Shown here piece by piece: positions 27,302-34,622 of a DNA stretch of 64,000 bases (the stretch's first letter is position 1; each line of letters opens with the position of its first letter). Below the pieces are notes generated by a model. That model saw nothing but the letters and a program-made list of their open reading frames with translations. It had not been told where the DNA came from and did not search any database. Position numbers and translations under genes: made by a program. This stretch comes from Cyanobacteriota bacterium (GTDB lineage Bacteria > Acidobacteriota > Vicinamibacteria > Vicinamibacterales > UBA2999): assembly GCA_019752015.1 (NCBI GenBank), contig JAIEMQ010000044.1:205647-269646 (forward strand). Direction: 5' to 3'.

Positions 27302-27336
27302 TTCTAACTTTTAACTTTTAACTTTTAACTTTTAAC
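27302..27336 (-). repeat. Five 7-bp units across the thiolase stop and dehydrogenase start
   Basis: In the sense direction GTTAAAA four times then GTTAGAA, running straight into the ATG at 27301. The upstream thiolase stop TAA (27334-27332) is inside the first unit. The unit is nearly identical to that at 11041-11124, 16 kb away, although the flanking genes are unrelated. Confidence 0.93.
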
Positions 27337-28537
27337 TTTGCACTTCTATGGCCATCGCCATGCCCATACCGCCGCTGACGCAGAGTGTTGCCAAACCCCT
27401 AGTCTTGCCCTGCCGCTGCAGTTCGTGCAAGAGCGTAACGACGATACGCGCGCCGCTGCAGCCGATCGGGTGACCAAGGGCAATCGCGCCGCCGTTGACA
27501 TTCAGCTTCTCAGCGGGAATCGGCACGTCCTTCAGCACCGCGAGCACCTGCGCGGCAAAGGCTTCGTTGATCTCGACGAGATCGAAATCGCCGATCGACA
27601 GGCCCGTGCGCTCCTTCAGCTTCGCAATCGCCGGCACCGGGCCGATCCCCATGATCCGCGGGTCGACACCGGCACTCGACCAGCCCACGATTCTGGCGAT
27701 CGGGGTGAGCCCGCGCGCCCTGACAAAATCCGCCGATGCGAGCACGAGCGCCGCGGCGCCGTCCGTGATCCCCGAGGCGGATCCCGCGGTGATGATGCCG
27801 TCATGCCCGTCGACTCTTGGAAACGTCAACGGGAGCTTTCCGAGCGCCTCGATCGTCGAGCCGTGCCGCGGATGTTCATCGACGCTCACCTCGATCGACC
27901 TGCCTTGTTCGGTGATCGCGACCGGCGCGATCTCGCGCGTGAAGTGCCCCGCCTTCTGCGCCGCTTCCGCCTTACGCTGGCTCTCGAGCGCAAACCGATC
28001 TGATTGCTCCCGCGTGATGCCGTATTGACGCGCGAGCACTTCCGCCGTCTCGCCCATGATCAAGCCCGACAGCGGATCGGCGAATCCGTCGCGATACATG
28101 GCGTCGACGAACTGGAAGTGGCCCATCTTGTGGCCCCAGCGCGCGTCGTTCGCGTCGACGAGATAGGGGACGCGGCTCATGTTCTCGATGCCGCCCGCCA
28201 GCACGACGTCCGATTCCCCGAGCATGATGCTTTGCGCGCCCGATGCAAGCGCCTGCATGCCGCCCGCGCACGCTTTGTTGATGGTGTATGCCGGCGACGT
28301 GTGTGGAACGCCCCCGCGATGCGCCACCTGACGGGCGGGATTGGGACCCACACCGGCCGGGCGGCCGTGACCCATCAGCACTTCCTGAACGTCAGAGGGC
28401 TGAATGCCGGCGCGGCTCATCGCCGCCTTCGCGGCCACCATCCCGAGTTCGGCGGCATGGACGTCCTTGAACGACCCGCCGAACCGGCCGATCGGCGTCC
28501 TGGCGGCGCCAAGAATCACCACGTCCCGCACTGTCAT
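27332..28537 (-). CDS. Thiolase (acetyl-CoA acetyltransferase type)
   Basis: A second thiolase, 401 residues. Active-site residues: Cys in INKACAGGMQAL, His in GGAIALGHPIGCSGAR and Cys in ATLCVSGGMGMA. It differs from the downstream thiolase across the substrate region (for example RWGHKMGHFQFVDAMYRDGF), so chain-length preference probably differs. It is the first gene of the minus-strand run thiolase - dehydrogenase - thiolase - hbd, and its promoter should lie in 28538-28606. Its last codons (EVQS) overlap the 7-bp tract. Confidence 0.95.
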   Translation of the reverse strand: MTVRDVVILGAARTPIGRFGGSFKDVHAAELGMVAAKAAMSRAGIQPSDVQEVLMGHGRPAGVGPNPARQVAHRGGVPHTSPAYTINKACAGGMQALASGAQSIMLGESDVVLAGGIENMSRVPYLVDANDARWGHKMGHFQFVDAMYRDGFADPLSGLIMGETAEVLARQYGITREQSDRFALESQRKAEAAQKAGHFTREIAPVAITEQGRSIEVSVDEHPRHGSTIEALGKLPLTFPRVDGHDGIITAGSASGITDGAAALVLASADFVRARGLTPIARIVGWSSAGVDPRIMGIGPVPAIAKLKERTGLSIGDFDLVEINEAFAAQVLAVLKDVPIPAEKLNVNGGAIALGHPIGCSGARIVVTLLHELQRQGKTRGLATLCVSGGMGMAMAIEVQS

Positions 28538-28606
28538 CGTGGCGATGATATCAAACGAGTGTTCAAATCATTCTCCCTGGCCCTCCTCGTCAAGCTCGTA
28601 GCAGAG

Positions 28607-28636
28607 GGTGACCCGTTAATGGGTCGCCTCGTTTTT
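28607..28636 (+). terminator. Hairpin with T-run in intergenic region
   Basis: GGTGACCC and GGGTCGCC pair (8 bp, one wobble) around GTTAAT, followed on the plus strand by TCGTTTTT. Both flanking genes are on the minus strand, so a plus-strand terminator here would only stop antisense transcription. Read on the minus strand it would be a hairpin without a U-tract after the sulfotransferase gene. Confidence 0.45.
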
Positions 28637-28638
28637 GC

Positions 28639-29307
28639 CTACAGATTTTCGATGTCGATGGCGGCGCGATCAGGCGGACCGGTCGAACGCCGCGCTGCGT
28701 GACGGTTGCGATACAGGCTCACGTCGACCGCCGCCGCCATCCGTCCGAGGTCGAGCCGGCATCCCAGGAACTGCTCGATGCGCCGGGACATCTCCACCGG
28801 ATCTTCGATCACAGCCTGATAGGCAACCTCGATGGCCAGGAATCGAGGATCGCGATCGAGCAGCCGCTCGATGGTGCGCAAGTGCGCCTCGTAGGCGGCT
28901 TTCAACGCGACGGTGGAAGACGCAGCGCCCGGCTGGCCGCGTCCGGCCAGCATCTTGTCCTGGGACGCCAGCACCTCATCGAGATCGCGGCGCATGAAAA
29001 TCACGTGATACGTGTTGTCGGCAGGCAAGTGTGCCAGCAACGGCGAGACGATCTTGACCGCCCGCCCGCGTCCCTCGCGGACCCACTCTTTGTCGAGCGG
29101 CTTGTCGAGATCCTTGATCCGTTCGAGCTCGTAGTAGCCGTGCGGATTCTGCTCGTCAGCGGCGCGCCGGCCGTCGGTCCAGACCCGAAGTCCTCCGGCG
29201 TCCAGCATCGCCATCATCATCGACGTGCCCGAACGCGGCAGTCCCGATACGACAATCAATGGACGCCCGTACAACATCCGCCGCACCAAACCAGTCCATC
29301 GCCTCAT
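28639..29307 (-). CDS. Sulfotransferase family protein
   Basis: A 222-residue PAPS-dependent sulfotransferase-like protein. The 5'-phosphosulfate loop is IVVSGLPRSGTSMMMAML near the N-terminus. The 3'-phosphate-binding region appears as VIFMRRDLDEVLASQDKML, and LAIEVAYQAVIEDPVEMSRRIEQFLG follows as the usual C-terminal helix. The enzyme would transfer sulfate from PAPS to an unknown acceptor. PAPS can be supplied by the CysD/CysNC genes at 49-52 kb. ATG at 29307 is chosen; GTG at 29313 adds two residues. It is divergent from the AP-superfamily gene pair, with about 50 bp between the starts. Confidence 0.87.
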   Translation of the reverse strand: MRRWTGLVRRMLYGRPLIVVSGLPRSGTSMMMAMLDAGGLRVWTDGRRAADEQNPHGYYELERIKDLDKPLDKEWVREGRGRAVKIVSPLLAHLPADNTYHVIFMRRDLDEVLASQDKMLAGRGQPGAASSTVALKAAYEAHLRTIERLLDRDPRFLAIEVAYQAVIEDPVEMSRRIEQFLGCRLDLGRMAAAVDVSLYRNRHAARRSTGPPDRAAIDIENL

Positions 29308-29357
29308 ATCCACGCCGCCGGCGGCTGATATACGATACGCGCAGTTTGGCTTCCTGT

Positions 29358-31451
29358 GTGTGGCGATCGCGAGCCCATCGCCGGCGCGTCGCTGTTGTGG
29401 CGCTGGGCTGCGTGCTCGCCGCCTCGCCGGTCGAGGCGTACATCGGTCCCGGCGCGGGCTTCGCCCTGATCTCGTCGGCGTTCGTGCTGCTGACGACGGT
29501 CGTCCTTGCGCTGGCGTCGCTGCTGGTATGGCCGTTCCGTGCCGCGATGCGATCGTTCCGCAGGCTGGCGGTCAAGCCGTTGATCAAGCGGCTCGTGATC
29601 GTCGGGTTCGACGGCCAGGATCCCACGCTGACCGACCGGTTCATGGCGGCAGGGAAACTGCCCAATTTCACCAGGCTCGCGCAGCGCGGCAGCTACCACC
29701 GGTTGCGCACCACCTTCCCGGCGGTGTCGCCGGTGGCGTGGTCGTCCTTCAGCACGGGCGTCTCTCCGGCCAGGCACAACATTTTCGACTTCCTCGACCG
29801 CGATCTGCGCAGCTACCTGCCGGTGCTGTCGTCGACGTTCATCGGCCGGGCGATGCGGACGGTGAAGATCGGACGGTTCCGCGTGCCGTTGTCGCGGCCG
29901 GACCTCCGGCTGCTCCGGCGGTCGAAGCCGTTCTGGAGCATTCTTGGCGAGCACGACGTATGGAGCACCATTCTGCGCGTGCCGATCACGTTTCCACCCG
30001 ATCGTTTTCACGGCGCCCAGCTGAGCGCCATGTGTGTGCCCGACCTGCTGGGTACTCAGGGAACGTTCACCGTACTGACCACCCGTCCGCCGGGCAGCGG
30101 TCGTACGGAGGGCGGAGTCCGGGGGGCGCTGCAGCGGACGCCCGCCGGCTTCGAGGGCGCGGTCCACGGGCCGCCGAACACGTTCGTGGACGGCGAGCCG
30201 GCCATGGTGCTGCCGCTGTCCCTGCGTGCCGACGGCGATCGCGCGCGCCTCACCATCAGCGGGCGCACCCACGTGCTCGAGCCAGGCCGTCTCAGCGAGT
30301 GGATTCCGCTGGCGTTTCCGGCGGTGCCGCTGGTGACCGTGCGCGGCATCTGTCGCATGCTCGTCACCGAGATCGGCGAGCATGCCACGCTCTACATCTC
30401 GCCGATCAACATCGACCCGGAAAAGCCGGCGATGCCGGTGTCGCATCCGCCGTACTATGCGACGTATCTGGCGAAGAAGATCGGGCCGTACGCGACGCTC
30501 GGGCTTGCCGAAGACACCTGGGCGCTGAACGAACGGGTGATCGACGAGGCCACCTTCCTGAAACAGACCTGCGACATCGACGCCGAGCGGGAGCGCATGT
30601 TGTTCGCCGGCCTCGATCAGCTGCGCCGGGGCAGCCTGGTCTGCGTCTTCGATGCGACCGATCGCATTCAGCACATGTTCTGGCGCTATCTCGATCCGGC
30701 ACATCCGGCCCATCCTTCGCGTCGCGGCGATGAGACGCCGGAACACCAGGACGCGATCGAAGCGCTGTATGTGCGCAACGACGCGCTCGTCGGCCGCATG
30801 ATGGCGCGGCTTCAGGACGGCGACGTGCTGATGGTGCTCTCCGACCATGGCTTCACCTCCTTCCGGCGAGGGGTGAACCTCAACCGCTGGCTGCTCGATC
30901 ACGGCTATCTGACCCTGAAGCGCGGCGGCGATCCGGGCGCGGAATGGTTGCGTGACGTCGACTGGTCGATGACCCGCGCTTACGCGATGGGGCTGACCGG
31001 GCTCTTTCTCAACCTCAAAGGCCGCGAACCGGCGGGCATTGTCGAACCGGCAGACGCGGCGCGTCTCAGGCACGAGCTTGTTGCCAGCCTCTCGGGACTG
31101 CGGGACGAGCACGCGGGGACCGTTGGCATCACCGAGGTCTTCGACACGCGCGCGCTCTACAACGGTCCCTACGTGGAGAACGCTCCCGATCTGCTGATCG
31201 GGTACAACGCGGGGTATCGCACGTCGTGGGCCGGCGCCAAAGGCGTGGTGGCAGGGGACGTGTTCGAAGACAACACCAAAGCGTGGAGCGGCGATCACTG
31301 CATTGACCCGCGCCAGGTGCCGGGGATCCTGTTCTGCAGTCGCGCCGTGACCGCGGCGGACCCCGCACTCATCGACATTGCGCCCACCGCGCTTCACCTG
31401 TTCGGCATTCGCCCGCCCTCGTACATGGAAGGCAAGGTGCTGCTCGCATGA
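29358..31451 (+). CDS. AP-superfamily phosphohydrolase (COG3379-like), membrane-anchored
   Basis: A 697-residue alkaline-phosphatase-superfamily protein. It begins with a signal-type sequence (RVAVVALGCVLAASPVEA), has a hydrophobic segment (FALISSAFVLLTTVVLALASLLVW), then the catalytic domain: metal-binding Asp in VIVGFDGQDPTLTDRF, the nucleophile region TFPAVSPVAWSSFSTG, and VLSDHGFTSF with a late SGDHC. Such enzymes hydrolyse or transfer phosphodiesters or phosphate on lipids, nucleotides or glycans; the substrate is unknown. GTG at 29358 is chosen as it opens the signal sequence; TTG 29346 is an alternative. The stop overlaps the next start as ATGA. Confidence 0.85.
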   Translation: MWRSRAHRRRVAVVALGCVLAASPVEAYIGPGAGFALISSAFVLLTTVVLALASLLVWPFRAAMRSFRRLAVKPLIKRLVIVGFDGQDPTLTDRFMAAGKLPNFTRLAQRGSYHRLRTTFPAVSPVAWSSFSTGVSPARHNIFDFLDRDLRSYLPVLSSTFIGRAMRTVKIGRFRVPLSRPDLRLLRRSKPFWSILGEHDVWSTILRVPITFPPDRFHGAQLSAMCVPDLLGTQGTFTVLTTRPPGSGRTEGGVRGALQRTPAGFEGAVHGPPNTFVDGEPAMVLPLSLRADGDRARLTISGRTHVLEPGRLSEWIPLAFPAVPLVTVRGICRMLVTEIGEHATLYISPINIDPEKPAMPVSHPPYYATYLAKKIGPYATLGLAEDTWALNERVIDEATFLKQTCDIDAERERMLFAGLDQLRRGSLVCVFDATDRIQHMFWRYLDPAHPAHPSRRGDETPEHQDAIEALYVRNDALVGRMMARLQDGDVLMVLSDHGFTSFRRGVNLNRWLLDHGYLTLKRGGDPGAEWLRDVDWSMTRAYAMGLTGLFLNLKGREPAGIVEPADAARLRHELVASLSGLRDEHAGTVGITEVFDTRALYNGPYVENAPDLLIGYNAGYRTSWAGAKGVVAGDVFEDNTKAWSGDHCIDPRQVPGILFCSRAVTAADPALIDIAPTALHLFGIRPPSYMEGKVLLA

Positions 31452-33400
31452 CGCGGCGTGTCGTGCTGGCGTTGATCACGCTCGTGTTCGCGGCGGCCGC
31501 GGGGTGCCGGGGCGCAGTGCACCCCGGCAAACGCGTCATCGTGCTCGGTTTCGACGGGCTCGATTACGAAATCACGCGAGCGCTCATCGAGCAGGGGCGG
31601 CTGCCGAACTTCAAGCGCCTGGCGTCGACCGGAGGATTCGCGCCGCTCGCGACGACCATCCCGCCGCAAAGTCCGGTGGCGTGGTCGACGTTCATGACCG
31701 GCCTCGATCCGGGCAGGCACGGCATCTTTGATTTCATTCATCGCAATCCGCAGACGATGGTGCCCTATCTGTCGACGACCAGCACGGCGCCCTCCCCGCG
31801 CACGATCACCGTGGGCGAATGGCAGTTTCCACTCACCAGCGGCAGCGTCGAATCGCTGCGGCATGGCCAGCCGTTCTGGGAAGTCCTCGAGGCGCGCGGG
31901 GTGGAGACGACCATCATCCGCATGCCGGCGAACTTTCCTCCCTCCGGCTCGGCGACTCGCGAGCTGAGCGGCATGGGGACTCCCGATCTGCTCGGGACCT
32001 ACGGAACGTTCTCCCTCTACACGTCGGATCCGTACGCGTTCGGCGGATTGCCCCTGTCCGGCGGCACGTGGTATCCGGTGGAGGTCCACGACAACGTCGT
32101 GCGCGCGCAACTGCACGGGCCACCGAATCCCTTCCGCACGACCGGCGAGGCAGTGACCGCCGACTTCACGTTGTACGTGGATACCGAGCGCCCGGTGGCC
32201 AAACTCGTCGTCGGCGGCGAAGAGCGGGTGCTGGCGGTGGGCGACTGGACCGGCTGGCTGCCGGTGGACTTCGACGTGCGCGTGCCGCTGCAGGGCCTTC
32301 GCGGGATGGCGCGCTTCTATTTGAAGAGCGTCACGCCCGATCTCCAGTTGTATGTGTCGCCGATCAACATCGATCCCGTCACACCGGCGTTGCCGGTGTC
32401 CTCGCCCGCGGCGTATGGCGCGGAGCTTGCGGCCGCGACCGGGCGGTTTTATACGCAGGGCATGCCGGAAGATACGCAGGCGCTCAAGCAGGGCGTCCTG
32501 TCGCGCGCCGAATTTCTGGCGCAGGCGCGGCTCGCCGGAGACGAGGTGCGACGGCAATATCAACACGTGCTGGGCGGATTCAACGGCGGAATGCTGTTCT
32601 ATTACTTCGGCAACGTCGATCAGGTGTCGCACATGCTGTTTCGCGCGCGCGATCCGCTCCACCCCGCCTACGATCCCGCCGTCGATCCGCAATACGCCGA
32701 TGTGATCGACACGCTCTATGCCGGCCTCGATCGTATCGTCGGCGACACGCTGGCGGCGCTTGGCGGCGGTGATACGCTGATCGTGCTTTCGGATCACGGC
32801 TTCGCGCCGTGGCGCCGGAAATTTCATCTCAACACGTGGTTGAAGGAAGAAGGATTTCTGACGCTGGCCAACCCCGCGCGCGAGGACGATCCGGGCTTCT
32901 TCGGCAATGTCGACTGGTCGCGCACGCGGGCCTATGGCGTGGGGTTGAACGGTCTTTATATCAACGTGCGCGGCCGCGAACGCACCGGCGTGGTCGCGCC
33001 GGAGGAGCGCGCGCGCGTGCGCGATCAGATCGCGGCCCGCTTGCTGGCGACGATCGATCCGGCCACGCGCCAGCCCGCCGTCACCAAGGTCTACACGCGC
33101 GAAGATGTCTACACCGACGCCGGCTATTTCGACCGCGCGCCCGACCTCGTGATTGGCTATGCCCGCGGCACGCGCGCCTCGGATGAAAGCGCGCTGGGCG
33201 GCATTGCGAAAACAGTCTTCGCCGACAACATGGATCCCTGGAGCGGCGATCACTGCATGGATCATGAGACGGTGCCGGGGGTGCTGCTGTCGAGCCGCCG
33301 GTTACGCAGGCTCGCGCCGTCACTCGACAAGGTGGCGGCAGCCGTGCTCGCGGAGTTTGGCATCGAGGATTTTCCGGCGCGCGCCTCGGCGGCGCGCTGA
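31448..33400 (+). CDS. AP-superfamily phosphohydrolase (COG3379-like) lipoprotein
   Basis: A 650-residue paralogue of the preceding gene, with a lipobox (AAAAGC, Cys about residue 19) so probably lipid-anchored. Matching motifs: VIVLGFDGLDYEITRALI, TIPPQSPVAWSTFMTGLDPGRHGIFDF, VLSDHGFAPWRRKFHLNTWL and WSGDHCMDHETVPGVLL. A beta-rich insert around residues 180-300 (DVRVPLQGLRGMARFYL, LQLYVSPINIDPVTPALPV) is shared with the first copy and is not part of the minimal fold. Translationally coupled to it (ATGA). Two different enzymes made together suggests sequential or heteromeric action on one substrate. It ends 17 bp before the 64-residue gene. Confidence 0.85.
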   Translation: MTRRVVLALITLVFAAAAGCRGAVHPGKRVIVLGFDGLDYEITRALIEQGRLPNFKRLASTGGFAPLATTIPPQSPVAWSTFMTGLDPGRHGIFDFIHRNPQTMVPYLSTTSTAPSPRTITVGEWQFPLTSGSVESLRHGQPFWEVLEARGVETTIIRMPANFPPSGSATRELSGMGTPDLLGTYGTFSLYTSDPYAFGGLPLSGGTWYPVEVHDNVVRAQLHGPPNPFRTTGEAVTADFTLYVDTERPVAKLVVGGEERVLAVGDWTGWLPVDFDVRVPLQGLRGMARFYLKSVTPDLQLYVSPINIDPVTPALPVSSPAAYGAELAAATGRFYTQGMPEDTQALKQGVLSRAEFLAQARLAGDEVRRQYQHVLGGFNGGMLFYYFGNVDQVSHMLFRARDPLHPAYDPAVDPQYADVIDTLYAGLDRIVGDTLAALGGGDTLIVLSDHGFAPWRRKFHLNTWLKEEGFLTLANPAREDDPGFFGNVDWSRTRAYGVGLNGLYINVRGRERTGVVAPEERARVRDQIAARLLATIDPATRQPAVTKVYTREDVYTDAGYFDRAPDLVIGYARGTRASDESALGGIAKTVFADNMDPWSGDHCMDHETVPGVLLSSRRLRRLAPSLDKVAAAVLAEFGIEDFPARASAAR

Positions 33401-33417
33401 ACCCGATCGGAGGCACG

Positions 33418-33612
33418 ATGTTCGGAACAGGCCGCATCAAACTGGACAAGGCGCTGATGGAGCGCGCGCGACGTTACGCCGGCCTCGCCGGGTACTCGTC
33501 GGTCGAGGAGTTCATCACCCACGTGCTGGAAAAGGAAATGAAGCATCTCGATGATGCCGGATCCGAGGACGAGATCAAGAAAAGGCTGAAAGGCCTCGGC
33601 TACATTTCGTGA
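33418..33612 (+). CDS. 64-residue protein with ribbon-helix-helix-like core and LGY tail
   Basis: A short protein with a good ribosome-binding site (GGAGG, then CACG and ATG). The middle (ALMERARRYAGLAGYSSVEEF, here split as residues 13-33) has the strand-helix-helix spacing of CopG-like proteins. The end reads EIKKRLKGLGYIS, which matches the RLxxLGYV[SG] motif after the catalytic domain of the two sulfatase-like TPR proteins in this window (RARLESLGYVS and RRKLAALGYVG). It could be a DNA-binding autoregulator or a detached C-terminal module of the phosphohydrolases encoded just upstream. It lies tightly between those genes and a membrane-protein gene. Confidence 0.75.
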   Translation: MFGTGRIKLDKALMERARRYAGLAGYSSVEEFITHVLEKEMKHLDDAGSEDEIKKRLKGLGYIS

Positions 33613-33616
33613 GTTG

Positions 33617-34447
33617 ATGGAGCCACTCAACCGGGTGCTCCGCGCCGCTGTCGATGCCGCGCTGTCACCGCTTGCACCGCTGCCGCCGATTGCCGCCATC
33701 GCGGTGGTGTCGCTCGCCGTCGCCGTGGCCATGCTGCTGGTTGTTCGCCGGACCTCGAATCAGCCGGCGATTGCGCAGGTGAAGCGGCAGATTCAGGCAT
33801 CCATCTTCGAGATTCGCCTCTTCAACGCCGACATCAGGGCGCTGCACAGCACGATCGACGTGCTGCGCCATAACCTGACGTATCTGCGGCTGTCGCTGGC
33901 GCCGCTGCCCTGGGTGATCGTGCCGATGACGCTGCTGGTGGCGCATTTGCAGTTTTATTACGGCTACGAGGGCTTCGCCCCCGGGCAGGACGCGGTGTTC
34001 AAGGTTCGCATCGCCCGGAATAGTCTCCCTCCAGGGGGCGGCAGGCCTCGCGTCGGACTCGAGGCGCCACCCGGGGTGCAAGTGCAGACACCACAGGTGT
34101 GGATCGCCTCGGAACGGGAGGCGGCCTGGCGTATCGGCTTCAGCGCGCCTGGCGACTACGAATTGAGGGTCACGGTAGACAGGCAAACGGTAACCAAGAC
34201 GGTGCGAGTGTCCGGCGGAATCGGCCGGCGCTCCCCCGGCCGCTATCGGGCCGGGTTGCTGAGCCAGGTGCTGTATCCGGCAGAACCGCCCATGCCGCCA
34301 CAAGGGGCCGTGGACGCGATCGAAGTGTCCTATCCCCATCGTGAACTGAAAGTGCTGGGCCGTCGCGTCAACTGGTCGACCACTTTTGTCGGAATGGCGC
34401 TGCTTTTTGCCTGGCTGCTCCGCTCCACCCTGGGCGTCGAGCTGTAG
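33617..34447 (+). CDS. Unknown membrane protein with periplasmic beta domain
   Basis: A 276-residue protein. It has an N-terminal helix (IAAIAVVSLAVAVAMLLVV), a coiled-coil-like segment (AQVKRQIQASIFEIRLFNAD), a second helix (PLPWVIVPMTLLVAHLQFYY), a beta-rich region of about 130 residues (VFKVRIARNSLPPGGGRPRV, WRIGFSAPGDYELRVTVD) and a C-terminal helix (STTFVGMALLFAWLLRSTLG). The helix pair around an amphipathic segment recalls YidC/EMC3-like insertase cores, but I cannot claim homology. The gene starts 5 bp after the 64-residue gene and closes the cluster. Function unknown; an assembly or substrate-presentation role for the phosphohydrolases is possible. Confidence 0.78.
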   Translation: MEPLNRVLRAAVDAALSPLAPLPPIAAIAVVSLAVAVAMLLVVRRTSNQPAIAQVKRQIQASIFEIRLFNADIRALHSTIDVLRHNLTYLRLSLAPLPWVIVPMTLLVAHLQFYYGYEGFAPGQDAVFKVRIARNSLPPGGGRPRVGLEAPPGVQVQTPQVWIASEREAAWRIGFSAPGDYELRVTVDRQTVTKTVRVSGGIGRRSPGRYRAGLLSQVLYPAEPPMPPQGAVDAIEVSYPHRELKVLGRRVNWSTTFVGMALLFAWLLRSTLGVEL

Positions 34448-34622
34448 GTTCAGCCTGAGCGTAAACTTTGTCACGGGTTGCAATTTTGCGGTAAGCTTCC
34501 GGAGTTGGGCGCTAAGTCGTTGAAAGTGGATTTGTTATGGCCGGGCTTCTGAACTGGCGGTGGTTGGCCGCCACTTGTACGTGTTCATTGAGGATGACGT
34601 CCCTTTATCGAGGAGACTTGGG

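Noticed and set aside
29304..31397. A 697-residue open frame on the minus strand, antisense to the AP-superfamily gene
   Set aside because: Its Arg/His/Ala-rich composition is a codon-bias mirror of the real gene; no motifs or signal sequence. Similar mirrors at 31394-33265, 45046-47124, 22038-23138 and 34632-36062 were rejected for the same reason.
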